Assembly: GCF_001939115.1 (NCBI RefSeq)
Contig: NZ_MQTZ01000041.1
Span: forward strand, 1 to 64,000
From: Leptolyngbya sp. 'hensonii'
Lineage (GTDB): Bacteria > Cyanobacteriota > Cyanobacteriia > GCF-001939115
Length of the DNA stretch: 64,000 bases
Direction: 5' to 3'
The notes beneath the pieces were generated by a model that did not search any database, was not told where the DNA came from, and saw only the letters and a program-made list of their open reading frames with translations. Positions within the stretch are counted from its first letter, which is position 1. The number at the start of each line of letters is the position of its first letter. The position numbers and the translations under genes are program-made. Shown here piece after piece: positions 51,520-61,773 of the stretch.

Positions 51520-51661
51520 AATGCTGGAGAGCAAATGGTTTTCTGTGGCTCGATCGTAGCACCTGGGATCTGGCAAATTTTTAGGATGTGTGGACCCAGA
51601 GTGTAGTGGAACCGAGAAAAATTTGCTGTAATTTTGATACAGTTCTATTCCGCTTCCGGCT

Positions 51662-52114
51662 TTGGCTCGCTTGTTTCAGCGTCATCCGAAGGGTTTACTG
51701 ATTCTGATTGCCTACAAAGGGGGAACAGCCCTGTTCCTCTCGATCGTGTCGATCGCCCTTAACTTTGCCTGGATTCGCCATGCGGCTCTGTCGCAATACA
51801 CCCTGACCAGCCATCGGTTCATCGTCACCTGGGTGCTGGAGCATCTGACGGAAATTCCCAACCACACCCTGCAGTACGGAGCGATCGCGGCTCTGTTGTA
51901 CAGCGCTATTTCCGCGATCGAGGCGATCGGCCTCTGGTATGAGTGGGATTGGGCCCGCTGGCTGTTACTGCTGGGGGTGGGATTAAGCCTGCCCTTTGAG
52001 CTACTGGAAGTGGTGCGAAAGGTATCTGGGTTGAGGGTGCTGTTACTGGTGGCCAACAGTCTGGCCTTCTGGTACGTGCTGCGGCGGTTTCCCAAGCACA
52101 GCGAAAAGGAGTAG
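51662..52114 (+). CDS. DUF2127 membrane protein
   Basis: 150 residues from TTG 51662 (no ATG fits upstream). About four membrane helices are seen: GLLILIAYKGGTALFLSIVS, YGAIAALLYSAISAIEAIGL, LLLLGVGLSLPFELLEVVRK and VLLLVANSLAFWYVL. Pattern and length match the DUF2127 family, function unknown. It is divergent from dnaX; the intergenic space of about 140 bases must hold both promoters. It ends 69 bases before the Uma2-family gene. Confidence 0.85.
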   Translation: MARLFQRHPKGLLILIAYKGGTALFLSIVSIALNFAWIRHAALSQYTLTSHRFIVTWVLEHLTEIPNHTLQYGAIAALLYSAISAIEAIGLWYEWDWARWLLLLGVGLSLPFELLEVVRKVSGLRVLLLVANSLAFWYVLRRFPKHSEKE

Positions 52115-52182
52115 CAGCCACAAATCGGGTCTTGATCCAGTCTTGATACAATAGACGCAGGCATTCTGGAGGAGCAGACACA

Positions 52183-52749
52183 ATGACAGTGGCAAAATCT
52201 GCATCTCTGACGCTGGAAGAGTTTCTCAAGCTCCCTGAAACCAAACCGGCCAGCGAATATGTCGAGGGTGAGATCATCCAGAAGCCCATGCCCAAAACTC
52301 GCCACTCCCGACTGCAAGGAAAGCTGATTGAGACCATTAATCGAGTTGTGGAAGTTGGTCAAATTGCCTATGCGTTTCCGGAGTTGCGCTGTACTTTTGG
52401 GGGGCAGTCCATTATTCCGGATATCGCAGTTCTGCGCTGGTCCCGGCTGGTGTTTGATGCTCAGGGGGAACCGATCGAGGATATGCAGATGGCACCGGAC
52501 TGGACGATCGAAATCCTCTCCCCGAATCAGCGCAGCAATCGAGTCACCCGTAACATCCTGCATTGCCTGAATCACGGTTGTCAGATGGGTTGGTTGATTG
52601 ACCCAGACGACTACTCTGTGCTGGTGTTTCAGCCCCAGCAGCAACCGAAATTTTGCCACCGCAGCGATGTCCTCACGGTTCTGGAGGGAATTGATCTGAA
52701 CCTGACCGGAGAGCAGGTTTTTGCTTGGCTCAAGATGGGACCACCGTGA
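52183..52749 (+). CDS. Uma2 family (DUF820) endonuclease-like protein
   Basis: 188 residues, a restriction-endonuclease-like fold common in many copies in cyanobacteria. SLTLEEFLKLPETKPASEYV, ELRCTFGGQSIIPDIAVLRW and DWTIEILSPNQRSNRV carry the PD-(D/E)xK-type core (Asp in IIPDIAVL, Glu in TIEILSP). Whether it cuts DNA in the cell is not known. ATG 52183 follows GGAGGAGCAGACACA. No methylase gene is adjacent, so it is not a restriction-modification pair. Confidence 0.9.
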   Translation: MTVAKSASLTLEEFLKLPETKPASEYVEGEIIQKPMPKTRHSRLQGKLIETINRVVEVGQIAYAFPELRCTFGGQSIIPDIAVLRWSRLVFDAQGEPIEDMQMAPDWTIEILSPNQRSNRVTRNILHCLNHGCQMGWLIDPDDYSVLVFQPQQQPKFCHRSDVLTVLEGIDLNLTGEQVFAWLKMGPP

Positions 52750-52871
52750 GAAATGCCTGCAAAATCCCCAGAAATGGGTAAAGTTTCCCTTAAATCTGGA
52801 TTGTAAAATGCTTTTTCTGTAGTAAATTCACCCATAGGATTGACTATTCTACCAGGGGAACTTTACTTGCT

Positions 52872-54821
52872 ATGCTGCACTACCAAAGACTTTTGGCAAC
52901 CTCGCTACTGACCCTGCTGCTACCCAGTATCACGCTTCGATCGGCCAGTGCTGCAGATTTGCTGCAGATTGCTCCTCCTCAGACCCTGATCGCACAGCTC
53001 ACCCTCCCCCTCGACCCCAGGTTCACGATCGTCCCCAACGATCCGCGTAAACGGCCCCTGGAAGACGTGCGCTATGAGGACTACCAGAGCCATTACACCC
53101 TCAATCCTGACTATACCTACACCCAGATCATCAGCACCCGCACCACCTTACTCACACCCAGCAGTCTGGAAGACTGGCAGCAGGAGAGCCGCTCCTACTA
53201 TCCGGATACTCAAGATCTGGAACTGGTGGAAGCCTATGTCATCCAGCCAGATGGCAGGCGCATTGTCGTCACCCCAGACAATATTTTCACTCGCTCCGGT
53301 CAGACTTCCGAGGAGGCACCTGGGTTTGACAACAGCCTGACCACCACGGTGGTCTTTCCCAAATTACAGGTTGGTAGTCAGACCTATGTGAAATGGAAGT
53401 TTACCCAGAAAAAACCCTCGGTGGTCGGCTTCCACGACATTGATATGCCTGACTTCAGCTACAACAGTCGTCAGGAAGTCATTACAGTGACGATGCCAGC
53501 CAATCTGAAGCTGCGCTGGGCCAAGCAGGGAGACTATGTGGTGACGGATGAAATCAAAGGCAAGCAGCGGGTGTTAAAAGCAGTTCTAAAAAACTATCGG
53601 GGACGGCAACCTGAGCCGGGAATGACCAGTCCTATCGATGTCAGTCCTTTCTTTCTGGTCACCAATTTGGATCGGTGGGAAGATCTGGGGGCAATTTACT
53701 GGCGGCAGTCCCATGACAAGGTTCAGGTCACCCCTGAAATCAAAGTCCTGGCCGATCGGATCGTCGGGTCTAAAACAGGCATCGAAGCCGCACGGGCCAT
53801 CTATAACTGGGTCACCCAGAACATTCAGTACACAGCGGTTTATCTGGATGAGGATGCCGGATGGGTGCCTCACCCGGTATCGGAGATCCTCAAAAATGGC
53901 TATGGGGACTGCAAAGATCATGTGGCCTTGATGCAGGCTCTGCTCCAGGCGAAGGGGATGGAAGCAGTGCCCGTCCTTATCGATCTGGGCAATCAGTACA
54001 GTATTCCCCCACTCCCCATCAGTCAGTTTAATCATGCGATCATTTATCTGCCCCAATTCCAGCTCTTTGCCGATCCGACCGATCGGTATGCCGCCTTTGG
54101 AGAATTGAGTCAGCCTCTGAGGAGCAAATTTGTCGTCCTGGCTACAGAGAAAGGCGCAACAGCCTTTACCCCTGCCTCCCAACCGCAACAGAACCGATAT
54201 TTGTTCAATGGTATTGTCACCCTGAATCCAGATGGCACGATTCTGGGGCAGGCCCAGATTCAGGTTGTGGGTCAGGAGAGCAGCGATACCCGTGAATTGT
54301 TGACCAGCGATACCCCAGAACAACTAGCAGATGACATCCTGGCAGCTACCCCAGAAGGGGGCTACGGTTCCCTCCAGGCCAGTGACCTGAATAACTTGAA
54401 TCAACCGATCCAGATTCGGGCCAACTGGACCAGCCCCTTAGCCATTGAGCTGGGTCCGCAGATCTACTTCCCAGTGCCAGAAGGATTAAATATCTCCCTA
54501 CCTCAGGGATTCCGCAATTACATCAGTTACAGCGATCGACTCTATTCCCTGATGGTGGGCGCAGCCACAATGGAGTGGAATTACAGGATTCGTCTGCCTC
54601 AGGGCTATCAAGTGGGGCGACTGCCCACGGAGGTGAATTTCCAAAATGGGGCGGGAACCTACCAAAGTCGCTACCAGTGGGATGGAGAGGCGATCGTCGT
54701 GCAGCGGCAGTTAATCCTGAACAAGGATGTCTACCCAGCACAGGAATATCCAGAGTTTAAGGCATTGATTTATAAACCAATCAATGATTTTCGATCGGTC
54801 ATTGTGCTGGACCGGCGGTAA
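52872..54821 (+). CDS. Secreted DUF3857 transglutaminase-like protein
   Basis: 649 residues with a signal peptide (LLATSLLTLLLPSITL, cleavage near ASAAD). A DUF3857 beta-domain precedes a transglutaminase-like core with Cys in NGYGDCKDHVALMQALLQ, His in SQFNHAIIYL and Asp in QLFADPTDRY, a complete Cys-His-Asp triad. It is followed by a C-terminal beta-region. Such proteins are periplasmic or surface peptidases or cross-linking enzymes of unknown target. No DUF2569 or DUF3858 partner is adjacent. The next gene (recJ) starts 77 bases later. Confidence 0.9.
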   Translation: MLHYQRLLATSLLTLLLPSITLRSASAADLLQIAPPQTLIAQLTLPLDPRFTIVPNDPRKRPLEDVRYEDYQSHYTLNPDYTYTQIISTRTTLLTPSSLEDWQQESRSYYPDTQDLELVEAYVIQPDGRRIVVTPDNIFTRSGQTSEEAPGFDNSLTTTVVFPKLQVGSQTYVKWKFTQKKPSVVGFHDIDMPDFSYNSRQEVITVTMPANLKLRWAKQGDYVVTDEIKGKQRVLKAVLKNYRGRQPEPGMTSPIDVSPFFLVTNLDRWEDLGAIYWRQSHDKVQVTPEIKVLADRIVGSKTGIEAARAIYNWVTQNIQYTAVYLDEDAGWVPHPVSEILKNGYGDCKDHVALMQALLQAKGMEAVPVLIDLGNQYSIPPLPISQFNHAIIYLPQFQLFADPTDRYAAFGELSQPLRSKFVVLATEKGATAFTPASQPQQNRYLFNGIVTLNPDGTILGQAQIQVVGQESSDTRELLTSDTPEQLADDILAATPEGGYGSLQASDLNNLNQPIQIRANWTSPLAIELGPQIYFPVPEGLNISLPQGFRNYISYSDRLYSLMVGAATMEWNYRIRLPQGYQVGRLPTEVNFQNGAGTYQSRYQWDGEAIVVQRQLILNKDVYPAQEYPEFKALIYKPINDFRSVIVLDRR

Positions 54822-54898
54822 AATCTGCCCAGCAGCTATCCCTGTCAGAAGCCGGGACGATCGGCCATGATGGAGGATGACGAGCGGAGACAGAGCCA

Positions 54899-57310
54899 GT
54901 GGTTGAGTTGGGAGAGGAAGGTGCGGCGACGATCGAAGAGCAGGAACCAGAACTGGGACCAACCTGGCGGGTTCTGGCCGATGAGCCGCCGGATTGGCTG
55001 GTTCAGACCGTGCGGGATTATCTGACGGGCGATCGAACCCCGACTCTGGCCCGTCCCGGCTATTATGCCGCCCAGCTACTGCAACAACGAGGTATTACCG
55101 ACCCTACCACCCTGCAAGGCTTCCTCAACCCCGATCGATATCAGCCCACCAGTCCCTTTGCCTTCGGGTCAGAAATGGATCGGGCCATAGCTCGGTTACA
55201 GCAGGCGCGGGAGCACCAGGAACGGGTGGTCATCTGGGGCGATTTTGACGCCGATGGGGTGACGGCAACAGCAGTGCTCTGGGAAGGGCTGGGCCAGTTC
55301 TTCGAGCCCTACCAGCACCTGATTTACTTTATTCCCAATCGCCTGACGGAATCCCATGGGTTATCCCGATCGGGCCTTGATCGCCTCGCCGCCCAGGGCT
55401 GTCGCCTGATCGTTACCTGCGACACGGGTAGTACCAACCAGGACGAACTGGACTACGCGGCCAGTCTGGGTCTGGATGTGATCGTGACCGATCACCACAC
55501 CCTACCGGTAGAACGTCCGCCGGTGGTGGCGATCGTCAATCCCCGTGCCCTCCCTGCCGATCATCCCCTGGCTCACCTGTCTGGGGTGGCGGTTGCCTAC
55601 AAGCTGGTGGAGGCCCTTTACCAGACTCTCCCCACCGTGCCCCAGCAATCCCTGGAGGCCCTGCTAGATCTGGTGGCGATCGGGCTGATTGCGGATCTGG
55701 TGCAGTTGACTGGGGATTGCCGTTACCTGGCCCAACGGGGGATTGAACGGCTGCAGGTCCAGGCTAATCCAGATACGGCCACCCGCCCCGGTCTGACCCG
55801 TCTGTTGGAATTGTGCAAACGCAGTGGCGATCGGCCCACGGATATTTCCTTTGGCCTCGGACCCCGGATCAATGCGGTCAGTCGTATCTACGGGGATGCC
55901 CATTTCTGCGTGGAGCTACTCACCAGTCGTGACCAGCGTCGTTGTGTGGAACTGGCTGGAGCGGCTGAACTGGCCAATGCCCGCCGTAAGGCCCTGCAGC
56001 GGGATGTGGCAGACCAGGTGCGGCAGAAGCTGGCTCAGATGGATCTCTCCACCCTGGGGGCGATCGTTCTGGTGGATACCCAGTGGCCCGTAGGCGTGCT
56101 GGGTCTGGTGGCTGGCCAGATTGCCCAGGACTATGGCCGCCCCACAATTCTCCTGAATGCCGATGTGGAGCGGGAGGGCCAGGTCCCGATCGCCCGTGGA
56201 TCAGCCCGATCGGTCCACCAGATTGACCTCTACCGGCTGGTTCACCAGCAAGCCCATCTCTTGCATCGGTTTGGGGGCCATCCCTTCGCCGCTGGGTTAA
56301 GCTTACCCGTCGAGAACATTCCCCTGTTCACCGATGCGATTAATCAGGAACTACGTCAGCAGAATTTCCCGATCACGGACTCAGATGGGCAGGCCAGTGC
56401 CACCCCAGCCATCCGGGCAGATTTGACGGTGACGGTGGCTGAACTGGGGCGCGAATTGTTTCGAGAACTCAGGCTGCTGGAACCTTACGGTATTGGTAAT
56501 CCAGTGCCCCGACTTTTGCTTCGCGATTGCTGGTTTGAGCGGGTACGCCATTTCAACATTAAGGATTGGAAAGGTCAGAAGCTGCGCTATATCAGGACAG
56601 ACTTTGAACTATGGGACCGTTCCACCGATCGGGGCTGTGCCGGGGTGTGGTGGGAGCATTATCAGGATGACATTCCGACAGGGCGCTGTGATGCGATCGT
56701 CGAGTTGAATTACAATGCCTCCCGTAAGACCTACGATCTGCGGCTGATTGCGGTGCGGGTCTGCCAGTCCCAAATGGATGTGCGGCAGGCGTACCAGCAG
56801 GACTGGATTCTGGATTGGCGATCCATCCGGGGGGAGCCATCCCCAGACATTCTGGAGGTGACGCAATCTCCAACGAGTTGGGCCGACCTGCAGGGGTGGT
56901 TGCGGCGGGCAAGGCAGAGCGGCAAATCACTAGCGATCGCCTATCCTCCTCCCAGGGAGGAGACGCCCCTACAGGTCTGGCAGCGTCTAGTTGGAATTGC
57001 CAAGTACCTGAGTCGCACTGAACAGACTGCATCGAGGTTGCAGCTTTATGAGAAGCTGGGGGTGAGCGATCGGGTGTTGCAACTGGGCTTCCAGATTCTG
57101 AGTGCAATGGGGTTTCAGATTCGCTACCAGGATGGTGCGTTTCAGGTTACTCGGTCCACTCTAGCCCCATCTGCTCCAGATGCCTCTATCCCCCGTCACC
57201 GGGAACGCTTCCTGACCACGCTGCAGGAGGAACAATTCCGGCAACAGTACTTTTATCGGGTGTCGATCGAAGTGATTCGGGCAATGGTCGGTCAGATGAT
57301 ATCGATTTAA
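54899..57310 (+). CDS. recJ: Single-stranded-DNA-specific exonuclease RecJ
   Basis: 803 residues from GTG 54899. DHH-phosphoesterase motifs are intact: WGDFDADGVTATA, CDTGSTN, VTDHHTLP, VNPRALP and the DHHA1 motif FGGHPFAAGLSL. RecJ degrades 5' ssDNA in recombination and mismatch repair. The C-terminal quarter beyond the OB fold is longer than E. coli RecJ (about 577) and carries LQLYEKLGVSDRVLQLGF, a helical extension seen in cyanobacteria and Firmicutes. The start is uncertain by some residues. The next gene begins 116 bases later. Confidence 0.92.
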   Translation: MVELGEEGAATIEEQEPELGPTWRVLADEPPDWLVQTVRDYLTGDRTPTLARPGYYAAQLLQQRGITDPTTLQGFLNPDRYQPTSPFAFGSEMDRAIARLQQAREHQERVVIWGDFDADGVTATAVLWEGLGQFFEPYQHLIYFIPNRLTESHGLSRSGLDRLAAQGCRLIVTCDTGSTNQDELDYAASLGLDVIVTDHHTLPVERPPVVAIVNPRALPADHPLAHLSGVAVAYKLVEALYQTLPTVPQQSLEALLDLVAIGLIADLVQLTGDCRYLAQRGIERLQVQANPDTATRPGLTRLLELCKRSGDRPTDISFGLGPRINAVSRIYGDAHFCVELLTSRDQRRCVELAGAAELANARRKALQRDVADQVRQKLAQMDLSTLGAIVLVDTQWPVGVLGLVAGQIAQDYGRPTILLNADVEREGQVPIARGSARSVHQIDLYRLVHQQAHLLHRFGGHPFAAGLSLPVENIPLFTDAINQELRQQNFPITDSDGQASATPAIRADLTVTVAELGRELFRELRLLEPYGIGNPVPRLLLRDCWFERVRHFNIKDWKGQKLRYIRTDFELWDRSTDRGCAGVWWEHYQDDIPTGRCDAIVELNYNASRKTYDLRLIAVRVCQSQMDVRQAYQQDWILDWRSIRGEPSPDILEVTQSPTSWADLQGWLRRARQSGKSLAIAYPPPREETPLQVWQRLVGIAKYLSRTEQTASRLQLYEKLGVSDRVLQLGFQILSAMGFQIRYQDGAFQVTRSTLAPSAPDASIPRHRERFLTTLQEEQFRQQYFYRVSIEVIRAMVGQMISI

Positions 57311-57426
57311 GGGGATTTTCCATCGGATGTGTGGTTGAAGGCGTTGCATGGAACGCCTGTTCGGAAAGGATATGTTGCAATCACAATACAAGTTGATAGT
57401 TCGATAGTAGAGTTCAAAGTTGATTG

Positions 57427-58497
57427 ATGATCACCCTGCATACTCCCTTACCCATTCTGACGGCTCTGGTGCTGATGAGTCAGCCTGCGATCGCGGCCCC
57501 GGCTGAGTTGGTGGCGGGTCTCACTGATAGTCAGATCGAAACCCGCATTCAGCAGGTGATGCCCAAAATTCGCAAGACCCTCCAGAGCGTCCAACAGTAT
57601 CAGCAGGAGGCCCAGCAACAGCCTGGTTATGCCAGCCGCCAACAGGCTCTCCAAGCCTATCGCAATTTTTGGAAGCAGCGATTGAATAATGCCACTGTGG
57701 GGGACATGTTGGGGAACTGGCAGGGACCCTTCGGCTATGCCATCACCATTTTTCCGACAGCAAAGCCCGATCGGGTCTGTATCCAGTATGCCGATGAAGA
57801 AGATACTGGCGTTTACCTGGCCCAGGTGCGGGGAAATCGCCTGCAGTCAGACAACGGCCAGACCACCAGCATTTACCTGCGGGATGGCAATGCCCTGACG
57901 GAGGTTTACCTGGGGGACGAAACTAATTTCACGATCTGGCCGTCAGCTCGATTGCCTCGCCGATACCGACTGCATCAATTTGAATTCGCCAAGTTGGGGT
58001 GTATCACCGAAACCGACATCCAGATTCTGAAGTCCCAATCTCTGGAACAACTGACGATCCGGAATCGGGTGTGTGTCTCGAACTTTCGGACGTTGCGAAA
58101 CCCAACTGGAAAACCAGTGCCCGTCAGATCGGAAGCTGCTTCCAATGCTGCCATCACGGACACCCTACCTTCTGGGACGCTTGTCCAGGCCGATGAGGGG
58201 GAACCCCAGGCTGCCTGGATCAGTATCACTGGCCCCAAACAGGTTTCTGGCTGGGTCCAGGCCCAGTTTGTGCTCAACCCCCGGAAGACGCCCCTGCAGG
58301 ACCAGATGCGAGTTCGTACCCTGGATGGAGATGCATTGAATGTGCGGGTGTCCGCTAATCCTGGCGATCGCATCATTGGTACAGTGCCCAACGGGACGGT
58401 GGTGACGGTGCTGGACCATGAAGGCTACCGGGCTAAAATTAAAACACCGCAAGGATTAACGGGCTTTGTAGTGGATCAGTATCTGGATTGTCTGTGA
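57427..58497 (+). CDS. Secreted protein with C-terminal SH3b domains
   Basis: 356 residues from ATG 57427. A signal peptide (LPILTALVLMSQPAIAAPAE) is followed by a helical Gln-rich part, a beta-rich middle domain with YGYAITIF-like VCIQYADEEDTGVYL, and two C-terminal SH3b domains (PVPVRSEAASN..SGWVQAQFV and ALNVRVSANPGDRIIGTVPN). It is probably bound to the cell wall. SH3b proteins occur twice in this window, here and at 47967. The middle domain is not recognised. Confidence 0.8.
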   Translation: MITLHTPLPILTALVLMSQPAIAAPAELVAGLTDSQIETRIQQVMPKIRKTLQSVQQYQQEAQQQPGYASRQQALQAYRNFWKQRLNNATVGDMLGNWQGPFGYAITIFPTAKPDRVCIQYADEEDTGVYLAQVRGNRLQSDNGQTTSIYLRDGNALTEVYLGDETNFTIWPSARLPRRYRLHQFEFAKLGCITETDIQILKSQSLEQLTIRNRVCVSNFRTLRNPTGKPVPVRSEAASNAAITDTLPSGTLVQADEGEPQAAWISITGPKQVSGWVQAQFVLNPRKTPLQDQMRVRTLDGDALNVRVSANPGDRIIGTVPNGTVVTVLDHEGYRAKIKTPQGLTGFVVDQYLDCL

Positions 58498-58623
58498 TGA
58501 TTTGATCTTTAGACTTCTAAGGATCCTGGAGTTCTGTCTTGTAAAACTGCAAGTAGGATGATCGGAAATTGTCAGAAGTGATAGGGTGATAAGAAATTTC
58601 TGGAGTTAAGGGTAGAAATTGTC

Positions 58624-59697
58624 GTGAATCCCCCTGTAAATTCATCGATCGCCCCATCAAACCTGAATCAGGCAAAGGCAACACAGGCTCGCAAAGCCGA
58701 TCATCTCAGAATTTGTCTGGATGAAGATGTCCAGTTTCGCCAGACCACAAACGGTCTGGATCGCTATCGATTTATCCACTGTTGTCTGCCAGAACTCGAT
58801 CGCACGGAGATTGACCTCAGTACCCTATTTCTGGGCAAACGTCTGGGATCTCCTCTGCTGATCTCCTCGATGACCGGGGGCACCCAACTGGCAAAGACAG
58901 TCAACTACCGCCTGGCAGAGGTGGCTCAACACTACCGCCTCGCGATGGGTGTGGGGTCGCAACGGGTTGCCGTAGAAAATCCCCAGGTGGTGGATACTTT
59001 TGCGGTCCGGCGGGTGGCCCCTGATATTCCCCTGTTTGCTAATCTGGGAGCCGTGCAGTTGAATTATGACTATGGTCTGGAGCAATGTCTGCAGGCAGTG
59101 GATTCCCTGGAGGCCGATGCCCTGATCCTGCACCTGAATCCCCTGCAGGAATGTGTGCAGTCCAGGGGAGACACCAATTTCCGAGGTTTGCTGGCTAAGA
59201 TAGCGACCCTCTGTCAGTGCCTGCCTGTGCCTGTGATCGCGAAGGAAGTTGGGAATGGAATTTCTGGAGCCATGGCCCAGAAGCTGATAGAGTCTGGGGT
59301 CAGCGCGATCGATGTTGCTGGGGCCGGAGGCACTTCCTGGGCTAAGGTAGAAAGTGAACGGGCAGAGGATGAACTCCAGCGACGGCTGGGTGCTACTTTT
59401 GGAGACTGGGGCATCCCTACATCTGATTGCCTGGTTTCGGTGCGATCGGTGGCTCCAACCATTCCCCTGATTGCTTCTGGAGGATTACGCAATGGTCTGG
59501 AGGCTGCTAAGGCAATCGCCCTGGGTGCGGATCTCGTGGGGATGGCCCTGCCGTTCCTGCAGGCAGCCTGTGAGTCAGAAGCGGCCCTCCATGGCCTCAC
59601 CAGCCTATTAATTGCTGAGATGACCACAACCCTGTTTTGCACCGGCTGTCGAGATCTGGGGATCCTGAGATCGGCGGGTGTTCTGCAGCGATTGTAA
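58624..59697 (+). CDS. fni: Type 2 isopentenyl-diphosphate delta-isomerase
   Basis: 357 residues from GTG 58624. The FMN and NADPH-dependent isomerase of the family: [70 protein letters not shown] and [14 protein letters not shown]. It interconverts IPP and DMAPP, feeding carotenoid, phytol and quinone synthesis from the MEP pathway. Full length and motifs are intact. It stands alone, with sppA 33 bases after its stop on the same strand. Confidence 0.96.
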   Translation: MNPPVNSSIAPSNLNQAKATQARKADHLRICLDEDVQFRQTTNGLDRYRFIHCCLPELDRTEIDLSTLFLGKRLGSPLLISSMTGGTQLAKTVNYRLAEVAQHYRLAMGVGSQRVAVENPQVVDTFAVRRVAPDIPLFANLGAVQLNYDYGLEQCLQAVDSLEADALILHLNPLQECVQSRGDTNFRGLLAKIATLCQCLPVPVIAKEVGNGISGAMAQKLIESGVSAIDVAGAGGTSWAKVESERAEDELQRRLGATFGDWGIPTSDCLVSVRSVAPTIPLIASGGLRNGLEAAKAIALGADLVGMALPFLQAACESEAALHGLTSLLIAEMTTTLFCTGCRDLGILRSAGVLQRL

Positions 59698-59730
59698 TAG
59701 AATTGAGCTTTAATCCTCTTGCCAGTTCCC

Positions 59731-61578
59731 ATGCGCGACTTCCTGAAATACACACTTGCCAGCCTGACTGCCCTGGTTCTCTTTTCTGGGTTAAGTGTGG
59801 TCGGCCTTGCCTTCCTGCTGATCGCGATCGTCTCCAGTGTCGATACGGGTCCCCAGGTGAAGAATAAATCAGTTCTCACCTTTGACCTGTCCACCAGTAT
59901 CACCGATACAGGGCCTGTCGCCACGCGAAGTGAGGTTTTGGAGGAGGCCTTCTCCGATCGGCCCAGCACGTCTCTCTCTCTCCGCGCCGTGTTGGAGACT
60001 CTGGATCGGGCTGCCAAGGACGATCGGATTGTTGCCCTGTATCTCTTCGGCAATCTGGAGTCCAATGGAGGGACGAGCTTTGCCAGCCTGCAGGAAGTAC
60101 GTCAGGCACTGGAACGCTTTCGTGGGAGTGGGAAAAAGATTATTGCCTATGACACCAACTGGCGTGAACGGGAGTATTACTTGGGGTCCGTGGCCAACAC
60201 GGTGATCCTGAACCCCTCCGGCCTGATGGAAATGAATGGCTTTCGATCGGAGAACCTGTTTCTAGCGGGGGCTCTGCGGAAGTATGGCATTGATGTGCAG
60301 GTGACGCGGGTAGGCAAGTATAAGTCTGCGGTAGAGCCATTTCTCCAGACGAAAAGCAGCCCCGAAAACAAAGAGCAGACCCAGAAGCTCTTGGATACCT
60401 TTTGGAGTGAATTTCAAAAGCATGTTGCCAAAAGCCGAGAGATTAGACCAGAACTGATCCAGAAGATTGCTGACAGTAAAGGCATACTTCTCCCGGATGA
60501 AGCCCTCAAAAGCCGCTTCATCGATCAGGTGGCCCATCTGGATGAGGTCGTCACCGATCTGAAGGTCCTGACGGGAAATAAGCCGAAGGATAAAAGCTTT
60601 CGTCAGATCAGTCTCCCTACCTATGCTGGTGCTATAGGGGAAAGTTTGCAGAAGTCTTCCCGCAGCCAGATTGCAGTAGTTTATGCTGAAGGGGAGATTG
60701 TTAACGGTATTGGGGGAGTGCGGGAAGTTGGTGGTGAGCGCTTTGCGCGCCAACTGCGAACCCTGCGCTTAGACGATAAGGTCAAGGCGATTGTCCTGCG
60801 GATCAATAGTCCTGGTGGGAGTGCCCAGGCATCTGACATCATTCAGCGAGAAATTATCCTGACCAGCAAAGTGAAGCCTGTGATTGTCTCGATGGGAGGG
60901 GTGGCTGCTTCTGGGGGATACTGGATTGCCACCTATGCCACCCGCATCTATGCGGAACCGACCACGATCACCGGTTCGATCGGGGTGTTTGGCCTCTTCC
61001 CCAACATTCAGAAAATTGGCAATAATAATGGACTCACCTGGGATACGGTGAAAACTGGGCGATATGCCGATATGGAAACCCTGGTCCGCCCCAAAACACC
61101 GGAGGAATTAGCCAATTACCAGCGCATCGTTGATAAGATTTACGACGACTTTATTGCTAAGGTGGCTGAATCCCGCAAATTGCCCAGGCAAAAGGTGGCG
61201 GAAATTGCCCAGGGCCGGGTCTGGTCTGGTCAAACAGCCAAACAGTTGGGTCTGGTAGATGAAATTGGGGGCATCAAAGACGCGATTCAGGATGCAGCAA
61301 AGCGGGCTAACCTGGGAGAAGACTGGCAGGTGGTGGAATATCCCAAAAACCGCAGCCTGGAGGAACGGATTCTGCAGCGACTGGCCAGTGATCCGAATAC
61401 GGAAAGCAGCCCTCAACACCCCCCTGATTTTCCGACCATGACCAAACTGTTGAGCGATCGCAATGACCCGATGACCCTGGCAGTAGGTCGTCTCTGGAAC
61501 GAACTTCAGGTGATTCGGTCCCTGAACGACCCCACCGGGGTTTACATGCGGATGCCTTACACGATCAAGATCGATTAA
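59731..61578 (+). CDS. sppA: Signal peptide peptidase SppA, 67K type
   Basis: 615 residues from ATG 59731; TTG 59719 would add four residues. One N-terminal helix (YTLASLTALVLFSGLSVV) anchors two homologous Clp-like domains. The catalytic Ser is in MGGVAASGGYWIATYA near residue 395 and the Lys in RVGKYKSAVEPF near 195, as in E. coli SppA. It degrades signal peptides in the membrane; cyanobacterial homologues are linked to high-light acclimation and phycobilisome changes (known for relatives). A terminator follows. Confidence 0.95.
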   Translation: MRDFLKYTLASLTALVLFSGLSVVGLAFLLIAIVSSVDTGPQVKNKSVLTFDLSTSITDTGPVATRSEVLEEAFSDRPSTSLSLRAVLETLDRAAKDDRIVALYLFGNLESNGGTSFASLQEVRQALERFRGSGKKIIAYDTNWREREYYLGSVANTVILNPSGLMEMNGFRSENLFLAGALRKYGIDVQVTRVGKYKSAVEPFLQTKSSPENKEQTQKLLDTFWSEFQKHVAKSREIRPELIQKIADSKGILLPDEALKSRFIDQVAHLDEVVTDLKVLTGNKPKDKSFRQISLPTYAGAIGESLQKSSRSQIAVVYAEGEIVNGIGGVREVGGERFARQLRTLRLDDKVKAIVLRINSPGGSAQASDIIQREIILTSKVKPVIVSMGGVAASGGYWIATYATRIYAEPTTITGSIGVFGLFPNIQKIGNNNGLTWDTVKTGRYADMETLVRPKTPEELANYQRIVDKIYDDFIAKVAESRKLPRQKVAEIAQGRVWSGQTAKQLGLVDEIGGIKDAIQDAAKRANLGEDWQVVEYPKNRSLEERILQRLASDPNTESSPQHPPDFPTMTKLLSDRNDPMTLAVGRLWNELQVIRSLNDPTGVYMRMPYTIKID

Positions 61579-61608
61579 CACGATCGGGCAGGACAACGAA
61601 ATTCGGAG

Positions 61609-61644
61609 ATGCGGGGAAAGATCATTGCTTTTCCCGCATTTTTT
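61609..61644 (+). terminator. Rho-independent terminator of sppA
   Basis: ATGCGGG (61609-61615) pairs with CCCGCAT (61633-61639); GAAA and TTTT extend the stem inwards. Five T follow at 61640-61644. It lies 30 bases after the sppA stop. Confidence 0.88.
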
Positions 61645-61773
61645 CATGCAAACGCATACACAAAACAGGGCATTACGAGAACGCGATCACACACATCGAA
61701 CTTCGATCCTGGAATTGTCAGCAAATTGTAAGCACCTGCGCAGTCTCTGAACCTTATTCCAGCCATAACCCCT

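Noticed and set aside
51712-52659. Long leftward ORF of 315 codons
   Set aside because: Lies opposite the DUF2127 and Uma2 genes, both with good family motifs. Low-complexity shadow coding, no domain.
59214-60065. Leftward ORF of 283 codons
   Set aside because: Antisense to fni and sppA, rich in Arg and Ser as expected of a shadow frame.
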